Positions 54,143-62,256 of a DNA stretch of 64,000 nt are shown here, one piece after another; position 1 is the stretch's first letter; every line of letters begins with the position of its first letter. A program made the position numbers and the translations under genes. Below the pieces are notes generated by a model. The model made no database searches, had not been told where the DNA came from, and saw only the letters and a list, made by a program, of their open reading frames with translations. Source of the stretch: Acetobacter vaccinii (GTDB lineage: Bacteria > Pseudomonadota > Alphaproteobacteria > Acetobacterales > Acetobacteraceae); contig NZ_CP043506.1 of assembly GCF_008365315.1 (NCBI RefSeq), positions 670,001-734,000 of the forward strand, read 5' to 3'.

Positions 54143-54754
54143 TCAACGGATCGGCCGCGCCAGGAAGGTATTTTCAAAAGGCTGCTGAGAACCACCAGAG
54201 CGGACATTCACACCATTGCGCCCTTTGGCACGGCGGCCTGTACCGTCCTGCTGGCGACCCTGGTTCTGTCCACCGCCACCACCCTGCTTGGCGTCCCGCA
54301 CCTCTGGCTGTGCGGCCTGTTCAGCTTTTGCAGCATCAGGCTGCAGGACTGTGGCCAGTTGCGTCTCAACCATCAGCGGTACAGCCTTGGCCCGTTCAAT
54401 CAGTTCCTCAAGCCGCTTTTCCTGCGGAGGAATCTGCGTCACCAATGCTTGCAAGCGGTCGGCAACGGCATCAGCACGACCGGACAGGCTGTCCAGTTCT
54501 GCTTCTGTCACCTTGGCCTGTTCCAGCATACGGCTGAGTGGGCGACCACTGACTTCCCCCGCAACGCGGAGTTTGTCTACGCCCTCTTCAGCGCTCTTCA
54601 CGCTGTTTTCAAGCTTTTCCACAAGGCCCAGAAGGCTCTCGCGGTCGCGCTTGAGGTTGGACAGCACACGGCCAAGATAAAAGCTGTAGATTATTCCCAT
54701 AAGCAGGAAGAACGACAGCACGATCTCGATGATAAGTTGGATCTGTGTCAGCAT
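54143..54754 (-). CDS. DUF6468-family flagellar-associated protein
   Basis: About 203 residues from the ATG at 54754; a TTG codon at 54817 would add 21 residues before the first membrane helix. The N-terminus (LTQIQLIIEIVLSFFLLMGI) is one membrane segment, followed by a long coiled coil (RDRESLLGLVEKLENSVKS, EKRLEELIERAKAV). The C-terminal 50 residues are Gly/Gln/Arg-rich. This family is commonly next to fliM/fliL in alphaproteobacteria but has no known function. Follows fliM closely (69 bp gap). Confidence 0.78.
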   Translation of the reverse strand: MLTQIQLIIEIVLSFFLLMGIIYSFYLGRVLSNLKRDRESLLGLVEKLENSVKSAEEGVDKLRVAGEVSGRPLSRMLEQAKVTEAELDSLSGRADAVADRLQALVTQIPPQEKRLEELIERAKAVPLMVETQLATVLQPDAAKAEQAAQPEVRDAKQGGGGGQNQGRQQDGTGRRAKGRNGVNVRSGGSQQPFENTFLARPIR

Positions 54755-54823
54755 CTCTTCATTGCCTCCAGTCTGGTCTGGCCAGAAGGCCAGGGGCCGG
54801 TAGTGGAATGACCACAAGCACCG

Positions 54824-56164
54824 TTATGTCTTGGCTTCAGCTTCAGGTGCCGGTTCGGCAGCCTGTGCTGTTGCAGCGTGTTTCAGCGAGCTTTCCGACG
54901 ACAGCAGCTTCTTTTCAATCCTGACTGCCGCCTTGCCATTCAGCTTTCCAAAACGCCCTTCGAACACCGGGGTCTGGCCACACTGGAGTTTGACACGGAT
55001 TGGTGTCCCACTGCGATGGGGAAATGTCAGTAATGCACCGGGGCGCATATTCAGCACATCCCCCAACGGGACTGTTTTTTCGTCAAAAACGGCGGAAACC
55101 TGCACGTCTGTTTCCAGAATTTCTGAAATCAGATGCCCTTCCCAAATGGAGTCACGGCCAAACCGCTCCCCCATGAACTGCTGCGACAACTGGTCGCGCA
55201 CGGGTTCCAGCGTAGCATACGGCAGGATCAGATCCAGATTGCCGCTCCGATCTTCCATATCAATATGGAAGCGGCTCATCACCACGGCATTGGATGCGCG
55301 CGCAATTGCTGCAAAGCGCGAACTGACTTCCAGCCGCTCAAACGCCAGATCAATGGTGCAGACCGGGCTGAACGCAATGGAGAGGTCATTCAGGGTCAGC
55401 GTGATCAGCTTTTCAATCAGGGCACGCTCAATAGCGGTATGGGGGCGATCTTCCATACCGGCATGACCGGCCCCACGCGGCCCACCCATGAGAATATCAA
55501 TGATGGAATAGGACAGTGAGGAATCAACAACCACAAGGCCATAATTCTCCCACTGCATGGCCTTGAAGACCGCAAACAGGGAGGAAGACGGCACGGCGTT
55601 CATGTAGTCACCAAAACTCATCGAACGGATGGTTTCTATGGTGATTTCCACGTTGTCGTTGGTAAAGCTGCGCAGGGTTGTGGACAGGATACGCACCAGA
55701 CGGTCGAAGACGATTTCGAGCATCGGCAGGCGTTCGTAAGACACGAACCCGGCCTTGATGACACGCTCCATCCCGCTTTCTTCGCGGATCGGCAGACCGC
55801 CGAACGCATTGCCCAGCAGGCTATCTATCTCAGACTGGTCAAGAAGCTGGCTGCCCAGGCCATCGTCTTCGGCCTCGTCCTCATCCACCAGAGCGGCTTC
55901 GTGCTCATGCGCAACGTCGTCTTCAGGCTGATGGTCGTGGTGGTCCGCATCGTGCTCAGTGCTCTCCCCTTCCTGCGCGGCAGGCTCAGGGGCTCCCTCA
56001 TGCTCGCTTTCAACGCCAACATGGGCCTCTGTATCAGCCGGAGGTGCCGGGTGTTCCTCGGCATCAGCATCGGCCTGCGTGCCTTCATGCGGCACGTCAG
56101 AAGGCGCCTGCGCAGCCGTGCCCTGGGGCTCGGTGCCATCTGTCGTGTCGTCTACATCCTGCAT
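54824..56164 (-). CDS. fliM: Flagellar motor switch protein FliM with long acidic N-terminal extension
   Basis: The protein has 446 residues, about 100 more than the usual 330-350. The extra N-terminal 105 residues are rich in Glu, Asp, Ala, Pro and ten His. The CheY-binding motif normally at the very N-terminus is at residues 107-117 (LLDQSEIDSLL). The FliM middle domain follows (MERVIKAGFVSYERLPMLEIVF) and a C-terminal SpoA domain (GALLTFPHRSGTPIRVKLQCGQ). FliM forms the middle of the C ring and binds phospho-CheY to reverse rotation. It lies between fliL and the DUF6468 gene. Confidence 0.92.
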   Translation of the reverse strand: MQDVDDTTDGTEPQGTAAQAPSDVPHEGTQADADAEEHPAPPADTEAHVGVESEHEGAPEPAAQEGESTEHDADHHDHQPEDDVAHEHEAALVDEDEAEDDGLGSQLLDQSEIDSLLGNAFGGLPIREESGMERVIKAGFVSYERLPMLEIVFDRLVRILSTTLRSFTNDNVEITIETIRSMSFGDYMNAVPSSSLFAVFKAMQWENYGLVVVDSSLSYSIIDILMGGPRGAGHAGMEDRPHTAIERALIEKLITLTLNDLSIAFSPVCTIDLAFERLEVSSRFAAIARASNAVVMSRFHIDMEDRSGNLDLILPYATLEPVRDQLSQQFMGERFGRDSIWEGHLISEILETDVQVSAVFDEKTVPLGDVLNMRPGALLTFPHRSGTPIRVKLQCGQTPVFEGRFGKLNGKAAVRIEKKLLSSESSLKHAATAQAAEPAPEAEAKT

Positions 56165-56232
56165 GGTATCTTTTCGCCGCGGCTTGAACTGGGGGAACTG
56201 CTGTCTGTGGTCAGGCTGTTACCAGCCTGGAA

Positions 56233-56778
56233 TTACTGCACGAGAAATTCGACCAGATACACATTGGTAACCTGCAAGGGCGCCAGAGTAGCCCGCAAGC
56301 GGCGCAACACGGCCTCACGCAGGCGGTAGATACCGTCACCACGGATGTCCTGGGGCCGGGTTTCGTGCAGGTAGGTCTGGAAAATATCCTGAATTTCAGG
56401 AATGCGGTTCTGCAGCGAGGCCTCGTTCACCGCGTCCGCAATTTCCACCTTGGCGGTGATTTTGACATACACCGGCCTGCCATCCCCACTGTCGAGGTTG
56501 GAAACGATGGTCGGTATCCCCAGCATGATGGAGGTGTGCATGTTGGAGGCAACGCTTTTACCGTCCTTGCTCGCAACACTCCCAGCCTTGTGGGACGAGA
56601 AAAGCCCCTTCTGCCAGGCGAAGACCCCGCCCCCAACCAGCAGAAGCAGGACAACGGCCGCCACGATAATCAGCTTGAGCTTGGATTTGGATTTCTTCTG
56701 CTCTGCCTGGCGAGACGCCTCAGCACCCGCCTCCTGCCCGGCACCCCCGGATGGGGAGGCGGTTACGGTCTCGCTCAT
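56233..56778 (-). CDS. fliL: Flagellar basal body-associated protein FliL
   Basis: The protein has 181 residues. A short cytoplasmic tail with Lys-rich KKSKSKLK (about 28-35) is followed by one membrane helix (about 34-54) and a periplasmic domain with VYVKITAKVEIADAVNE and a C-terminal LQVTNVYLVEFLVQ, a typical FliL ending. FliL surrounds the stator and supports torque. It leads fliL-fliM-DUF6468. Confidence 0.9.
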   Translation of the reverse strand: MSETVTASPSGGAGQEAGAEASRQAEQKKSKSKLKLIIVAAVVLLLLVGGGVFAWQKGLFSSHKAGSVASKDGKSVASNMHTSIMLGIPTIVSNLDSGDGRPVYVKITAKVEIADAVNEASLQNRIPEIQDIFQTYLHETRPQDIRGDGIYRLREAVLRRLRATLAPLQVTNVYLVEFLVQ

Positions 56779-57015
56779 ATCTGGCTGGCTCCGGAATGGT
56801 TTCTAAGGTGGTAAGTGATATTTTAACTCCTGGCGTCAGGTGACTCAATGCCTTCTCTGCCCCCATGACACACAGAAACCATGGATTGGAGACAGAAAAA
56901 ACCGAATTGACCTGCTGCCAGGAGAATGGAGCGTTTTCAGGCAACCGGAGCTTATGCGCAAGCAGCAGACTGCACGCATGTACGCGCCGGATAAAAAACG
57001 CCAGAACCTGATAAA

Positions 57016-57045
57016 ACCGGCCCACCCCAGACAGGGCGGGCCGGT
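57016..57045 (-). terminator. Rho-independent terminator of flgE
   Basis: An 8-bp stem (57016-57023 with 57038-57045), extended by three further pairs after a mismatch, lies 13 bp past the flgE stop codon. On the minus strand it is followed by TTTTAT. Confidence 0.8.
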
Positions 57046-57058
57046 CGTATTCAGGGTT

Positions 57059-58783
57059 TTACTGCTTCATCGCAATGGTGGTCTGCAGGAGCTGGTCAGC
57101 CGTTGTCACGACCTTCGTGTTGGCCGAATAGGCTTCCTGCGCAACAATCAGAGCAGACAGATCGCTTGTCAGGTCAGTTGTGGAGGATTCCACATACCCG
57201 ACAGACAGCGTGCCTGTACCGTTTGCACCCACAACACCCGTCTGGGCCGTGCCAGAGCTGGCGGTCGCGGTATAGGCCTGGCCGTCAACCGCGTTCAGCC
57301 CGTTCACATTGGCAAAGTTGCTCAAGGCAACCTTGGCAACAAGCTGGGTATCACCATTGTCAAACGTGGCCATGATCGAGCCATCGCTTTCAATTTCAAC
57401 ACCCTGGAAGTTGCCGGTCGCAACGCTATCGCTGGTCAGGGAGGTGGAATCGGTGCTGAGGCTGGATGCCGTGGACAGCGTCATCTTGGAAAGATCAGCC
57501 GTATAGGACGTGCCGCCAATAGTCGCACTCAGCGCGCCCAGAGTGGTGGACGCACCCGTGGTGCTGTCTGTAACGGTCTTAACCGAACCATCCGTGTTGA
57601 ACACGACATTATACGTGTCAGACGACACAGAGGACGTGCTGCTGGTATCGTACGGGTTGACGAACGACACAGACCAGGTCGGCGGGGAGGAGGCCGTCTG
57701 CGTCCACTTGGCAGCAACTTCCGTGCCGTTGGCAGACACCGGCGTTGTCATATAGGTCTGGTTGGAACCCGTGGTGGTGCCCAGGAGCGTTGTATCGTCC
57801 ATGGTCAGCGTCGTGCCACTGGCCGTCAGCGGATTGGCCTGAGTCACGCTCTTGGTGCCGGTCGCGGTGGCCATGGTGGTGCCGCTGGTGCCGCCAATGG
57901 TGCCCAGGTCCAGGGTCATGCTCTGCTGGACGCCATTATACGTCGCAGTCACCGGGATAGTGGCGGATGCGCCGCTCAGCGTGGAACCAATGGTCTTGCC
58001 GGTGGAGTTGTCAACGACCGAAGCCAGAGTGCCGCTGCTGTCAAACGTGACCTGATAGCTGTTGGAGGCAATGGTGCCAGTGCCATCAGCATCATAGGCG
58101 CTGACATTCCAGACCAGCGGGTTGGTGTCGCTCTGCGTCCAGTTCAGCGCCACTTTGTGGGCTGTGGCGTTGGAGTCATACGTTGTGACAGGGGCGGTCG
58201 TGTAGCTCTGCGCCGTGTAGGAGGAGTTGTCGCTGGGCAGGTTGCCGACCTCTGCGCTGAGGGTCAGCGTGGTGGTCTTGGTCGGGCGGAATGCCACGTC
58301 AGCAACATTGATCTGGGTCAGGCTGTTGCTCAGGTTCCCGTCGGAGCCGACCATATACCCATCCAGATAATACCCGCTGGTGTTAACCAGATAGCCGGAC
58401 TTGTTCTCATAGAACTCACCGTTACGGGTATAGTACTGCTGGGTTTCAAACTGCGTCTGGCCGGACGTGGTCGCCCCGGTCTCTTTCGAGACGTTGAACA
58501 GCCCGCTGCCCGAAATCGCCATGGACAGGGAGTTGGTGCTGCTGGACGCCGTGCCCTGCTTGTCCACATGCTGGACTGTCACCGCAGAGGTGGACTGGGA
58601 AATACCTTCCGACGCAGCATTGGTGCCGGTCAGGGAGCCTGCCACATAGTCCTGAAACGCCGTGGTGTTGGCCTTGTAGCCAACGGTCTGGCTGTTGGCG
58701 ATGTTGTTACTGAGGTTCGTAAACGCTGTGGACTGCGAGTTGATGCCGCTTACGGCCGTGGAAAGGGCATTGAAAACTGACAT
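57059..58783 (-). CDS. flgE: Flagellar hook protein FlgE with duplicated internal domain
   Basis: The protein has 574 residues, longer than the 400-residue enterobacterial form. N-terminal FlgE: MSVFNALSTAVSGINSQSTAFT and the NLSNNIANSQTVGYKA hook/rod signature. C-terminal: TDLTSDLSALIVAQEAYSAN and the last residues TIAMKQ. The middle is Ser/Thr/Ala-rich, with two related segments (about 209-298 and 354-436, both with a K/NWTQ start, NSYQVTF/DTYNVVF and similar TVTD/VVDNSTG pieces). No signal peptide, as expected for type III export. It polymerises into the hook. Flanked upstream by a 673-bp AT-rich region. Confidence 0.92.
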   Translation of the reverse strand: MSVFNALSTAVSGINSQSTAFTNLSNNIANSQTVGYKANTTAFQDYVAGSLTGTNAASEGISQSTSAVTVQHVDKQGTASSSTNSLSMAISGSGLFNVSKETGATTSGQTQFETQQYYTRNGEFYENKSGYLVNTSGYYLDGYMVGSDGNLSNSLTQINVADVAFRPTKTTTLTLSAEVGNLPSDNSSYTAQSYTTAPVTTYDSNATAHKVALNWTQSDTNPLVWNVSAYDADGTGTIASNSYQVTFDSSGTLASVVDNSTGKTIGSTLSGASATIPVTATYNGVQQSMTLDLGTIGGTSGTTMATATGTKSVTQANPLTASGTTLTMDDTTLLGTTTGSNQTYMTTPVSANGTEVAAKWTQTASSPPTWSVSFVNPYDTSSTSSVSSDTYNVVFNTDGSVKTVTDSTTGASTTLGALSATIGGTSYTADLSKMTLSTASSLSTDSTSLTSDSVATGNFQGVEIESDGSIMATFDNGDTQLVAKVALSNFANVNGLNAVDGQAYTATASSGTAQTGVVGANGTGTLSVGYVESSTTDLTSDLSALIVAQEAYSANTKVVTTADQLLQTTIAMKQ

Positions 58784-59456
58784 GAGCCATCCTGCCTTGA
58801 TGTATGCTGTTGTCTGTTCCGTCCGCCATCAGGCAGGAAAGGACCATTGGTTTTGTCATGGCCGTCAAGACCCACAACTCTGCCCGCACCATATCAAGAC
58901 AGGTGGCAGAAACCAATGCCCTTCCTCAGGCACGAAATGGCGGCAGACACATCCACAGCGTTAATACCTGTGCCTTTAACGTCTTGGCCTGAGTAACACG
59001 CACACCGGGAAACGCAAGGCTTTCCCGACACATCACGCCATGCGCAGGCACACCCCGGCATCCAATAGCCATGCTATAAGGCCTTCATTATCATGGCTAT
59101 ATCATAGCATAACCATAAAAAACCCTAGACTATAACTAGATGGCATTTATGCCCTGATGGCGTATGCAATGATAACCATCATACACTGAAATTATTACCG
59201 CAGGGTTTTCATCACCATCAGGGCCACGCAAAAATCGCGACGGACGGGGCGGATTCGAAAACCGCGCCCCCTCCGACAGCACCATTTATGACAAGACAAA
59301 AACCGCAGCAGGATTCACAGCCCGACTGCATGGCAAGCAGGACACCTGCCTGCCCACCCCGCAGCCATCCGTTTTGTCGCTATGACAATCATAGGGAAAA
59401 TTGCGGCAACAGCTTTCCCGATGGCACAGGCAAGCGCCAGACGCTGCCAGCCACCA
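58784..59456 (-). promoter_or_regulatory. 673-bp region upstream of flgE with overlapping inverted repeats
   Basis: It holds no supported gene. It lies between the flhB stop and the flgE start, both on the minus strand, so the flgE promoter is here. AT-rich 59076-59170 contains nested inverted repeats: TAGCCAT (59076-59082) with ATGGCTA (59093-59099), ATGCTAT (59081-59087) with ATAGCAT (59104-59110), and GGCAT/ATGCC (59142-59146 with 59149-59153). No sigma-54 or sigma-28 match was confident. Confidence 0.45.
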
Positions 59457-60542
59457 TCAACGGCCAGGCGCACGCGCTCCGGGTGTTTTCAGCTTCATCA
59501 CATAGGCGATGATCGCCGCAACGGACTGAAAATACTCAGGGGGAATTTCTGATTCCAAAGGCAACGTGTAAAGCGCCCGCGCAACCGGGGGATTGGCAAC
59601 AATGGGCACACGGGCATCTTCCGCCGCAGCACGAATACGCGCTGCCATATCATCCACCCCTTTGGCGACAATCTGCGGGGCAGCATCGGTGCCGGTTTCG
59701 TACTTCAGGGCGACGGCATAGTGGGTCGGGTTGGTGACAACCACCGTGGCCTTGGCAACATCCTGCACCATGCGCTGGCGGGCCCGGCGCTGGCGCAACT
59801 GCCGCAGCCGCCCCTTTACATGGGGGTCACCTTCGGTCTGGCGAAACTCTTCTTTCAGGTCCTGAAAGCTCATCCGCAGGCCCGATGTCCGGTGGTAACG
59901 GGTCCACACATCATCCAGCACGGCAATGCAGCACTGTACGGCAAGAATAACCAGTGTGGCGTAAACGAACCAGGATGCCAGTTCACGCACAAGCCGCTGT
60001 GCGGTCCAACGCTCGGCCTCTGGGGCCACAGCCAATGTTCCCTTGGCCACGCCGTATAGCAGGAAGCCAAAGACCAGAAACTTGACCAGGCTTTTCAGCA
60101 GTTCGACAATATTGGTCACACCGAAAATACGCTTGAGGCCCTTCATAGGCGACAGACGCATGAGGTCAGGCACCAAAGCCTCCGGCCGGAACAGAAACCC
60201 CGTCTGTAACAGGCCGAACACGATCGTCACGACAAACCCGACCATAACAAAGGGCACACCAAGCAGCAGACCTTCGCGCCCGGCCAGCAACACTGTGCCG
60301 TAAACAGACCCCATATCCGGCGGAATGGTGGCGGCATGTTCCATAATACCACGCATATGCGCGACAAAGCGCTGAGCCGTTGGCCCTGCGAACATGACTG
60401 CAAAAATCAGGAACGACCCCAAGGACACCAGCATCTGCACTTCACGCGACTGGGCAATATTGCCCTCTTCTCGCGCGGTCCGCAGCCGGTGCTCTGTTGG
60501 GGCTTGCGAGCGTTCGCCCCCGCCTGACCCTTCCTCCGCCAT
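59457..60542 (-). CDS. flhB: Flagellar export switch protein FlhB
   Basis: The protein has 361 residues with four membrane helices (about 40-210) and the cytoplasmic domain carrying the self-cleavage site NPTH (271-274), after which it switches from hook to filament substrates. GDPHVKGRLRQLRQRRARQRM and the NPTHYAVALKYETG stretch are conserved. The gene is 12 bp after fliR. Confidence 0.96.
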   Translation of the reverse strand: MAEEGSGGGERSQAPTEHRLRTAREEGNIAQSREVQMLVSLGSFLIFAVMFAGPTAQRFVAHMRGIMEHAATIPPDMGSVYGTVLLAGREGLLLGVPFVMVGFVVTIVFGLLQTGFLFRPEALVPDLMRLSPMKGLKRIFGVTNIVELLKSLVKFLVFGFLLYGVAKGTLAVAPEAERWTAQRLVRELASWFVYATLVILAVQCCIAVLDDVWTRYHRTSGLRMSFQDLKEEFRQTEGDPHVKGRLRQLRQRRARQRMVQDVAKATVVVTNPTHYAVALKYETGTDAAPQIVAKGVDDMAARIRAAAEDARVPIVANPPVARALYTLPLESEIPPEYFQSVAAIIAYVMKLKTPGARAPGR

Positions 60543-60554
60543 GGCTTGCCCTCC

Positions 60555-61376
60555 TTACGGCGTGGGGGGCGGCATGGGCACACCAAGCCCAGGCAGGCCG
60601 AGCAGCAAATCCCCCGCGCGTTCCTGCCATACCCCGGCCATGACCTGAATAAGCATGCCCAAAAGGAGCACCCCACCCAGAATCTGGGCGGGCATGGCAA
60701 TAGAATACACCTGAATGGCAGGCAAAAGCCGGTTGAGAACCCCCAGCATGGCGGGCCATAGCGTGCCAATAAGCACAAAGGGGGCCGCAAGCTGGATGGC
60801 AAGCCCAAACACCAGAGCCGTTGCCTCGGAAACACTTTTGGCCATATCCCCCAGCATGACCATATGCCCGGGTGGAAACAGGGTATAGGAGCCCGTAATG
60901 GCCGCCAGTGGCAGGGCATACAGCCCGGTTGTCAGGAAGATAACAGGCACGAACGATGCGGCCATATGACTGATCGCGGTGCTGGACGCCCCCAGTTCGG
61001 CATCAGGCTGCAATACGCTGGCCAGACCTGTCAGCACGGAAATAACCTGCATGGCAATTGTCAGGGCCATACCGACAAGCCGTGCCAGCCAGCCAATAAA
61101 CGCGCCACACAGGAGTTCACCCGCCACAATGGCCACAGCCAGAGCGGGCTGGTGCAGAGCATCGGTGCAGACTTCGGTCAGGTGGTCCTGCACCGTGGGC
61201 AGAACCGCGGCTGCGACAACCACACTCAGACCAGCACGAACAACCATGGGGGATGTAACCTCCCCCACGCCTGGCGCAATCATGACAACAGCACTGACCC
61301 GACATAGCACGACCATGAACATGGCCACGACAACCGGCAGGGAAAGGTCACCGGGTAGAAAGGATTCCCACATCAT
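60555..61376 (-). CDS. fliR: Flagellar export gate protein FliR
   Basis: About 273 residues from the ATG at 61376 (MMWESFLPGDLSLPVVVAM); an in-frame GTG at 61391 would add five residues. Multiple membrane helices with FliR hallmarks (VLCRVSAVVMIAPGVGEVTSP, GELLCGAFIGWLARLVGMAL, QLAAPFVLIGTLWPAMLGVLNRLLP). It is a small part of the export gate. It lies 34 bp after fliQ. The C-terminus is Pro-rich. Confidence 0.92.
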   Translation of the reverse strand: MMWESFLPGDLSLPVVVAMFMVVLCRVSAVVMIAPGVGEVTSPMVVRAGLSVVVAAAVLPTVQDHLTEVCTDALHQPALAVAIVAGELLCGAFIGWLARLVGMALTIAMQVISVLTGLASVLQPDAELGASSTAISHMAASFVPVIFLTTGLYALPLAAITGSYTLFPPGHMVMLGDMAKSVSEATALVFGLAIQLAAPFVLIGTLWPAMLGVLNRLLPAIQVYSIAMPAQILGGVLLLGMLIQVMAGVWQERAGDLLLGLPGLGVPMPPPTP

Positions 61377-61410
61377 GGACGACACACCCACACGGCAGGG
61401 AACCCCGCCG

Positions 61411-61686
61411 TCATGACCCTCCGACCATCACCATCTGGTCAAAAATGGTACGGGCATAGGTATTGAGGGTGGAATACATAAAAGAGCCGGTCAGGATCAA
61501 AGCCGCCATGGACGCAACAAACTTTGGCACAAAGGACAGCGTTGCCTCACTCACCTGCGTGACCGCCTGAAAAAGCGAGACCAGAACACCAGCACACAGC
61601 GAGGCCAGAAGTGACGGCGCGCCCATCTTGACCGCTACGATCATGGTCTGGCGCAGCACATCATGAATATCAACGCCTGTCTGCAT
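61411..61686 (-). CDS. fliQ: Flagellar export gate protein FliQ
   Basis: The protein has 91 residues with two membrane helices (about 16-40 and 52-72). Conserved AVKMGAPSLLASLCAGVLVSLFQAVTQV and LSFVPKFVASMAALILTGSFM are FliQ segments. It begins 16 bp after fliE on the same strand. Confidence 0.93.
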   Translation of the reverse strand: MQTGVDIHDVLRQTMIVAVKMGAPSLLASLCAGVLVSLFQAVTQVSEATLSFVPKFVASMAALILTGSFMYSTLNTYARTIFDQMVMVGGS

Positions 61687-61702
61687 TACTGCAGTCCAGC
61701 CC

Positions 61703-62044
61703 TTAGATCGACATTTTCATGACTTCCTGGTACGCCTGAACCATCCTGTCGCGCACAGTTGTCACGGTCTGCAATGTCAGCTTGGCTTCTTCCACCGATG
61801 TGGCAATGGCGGTCAGATCACCTTTGCCGGACAGGCCTGTCGCAGTCATGCTTTCAGCCGTCTTGCCCGTCTTGATCGCCCCTTTGAGGGCAGAATTCAG
61901 AGCTGTGCCAAACGATGTTACGACATCGGAAGCCTGTGCTGTTTCGTCCCCGCCCAGGCCGTTGGTGCCTGTCTGCATGGCTTTCTGGGTCACCCCGTAA
62001 GCGTTGACGGCGTCCAGACTACGTGTGGTGATGTCGCTGACCAT
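61703..62044 (-). CDS. fliE: Flagellar hook-basal body protein FliE
   Basis: The protein has 113 residues. The C-terminal half (DLTAIATSVEEAKLTLQTV, VRDRMVQAYQEVMKMSI) matches FliE's ending nearly exactly. The N-terminus is variable. FliE joins the MS ring to the rod. It leads fliE-fliQ-fliR-flhB; a gap of 212 bp separates it from the upstream glycosyltransferase gene. Confidence 0.9.
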   Translation of the reverse strand: MVSDITTRSLDAVNAYGVTQKAMQTGTNGLGGDETAQASDVVTSFGTALNSALKGAIKTGKTAESMTATGLSGKGDLTAIATSVEEAKLTLQTVTTVRDRMVQAYQEVMKMSI

Positions 62045-62256
62045 GCGTTTGAGGGCCCTCTCCTGCTGCCTTCGGTCAGGAAGCGGCTCCTTGCTTCCGC
62101 CGGTATGTTCCCGCCTGCTTTAGTCTAGCCATTCCTTAACAGCAAGGCCAGTGGATTGACATCGCTCTGACAGCTTTGGCGCATGGCCTCATAGCGTGGC
62201 ACTCTCAAACCTCAGAGCCGCCATGCCACACACGATAACCCTGTGTGGCAGCAGTA

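Noticed and set aside
56840..58780. Long plus-strand frame (about 650 codons) opposite flgE
   Set aside because: Gly/Arg/Ala-rich mirror of the Ser/Thr-rich hook gene; no start signal or family match.
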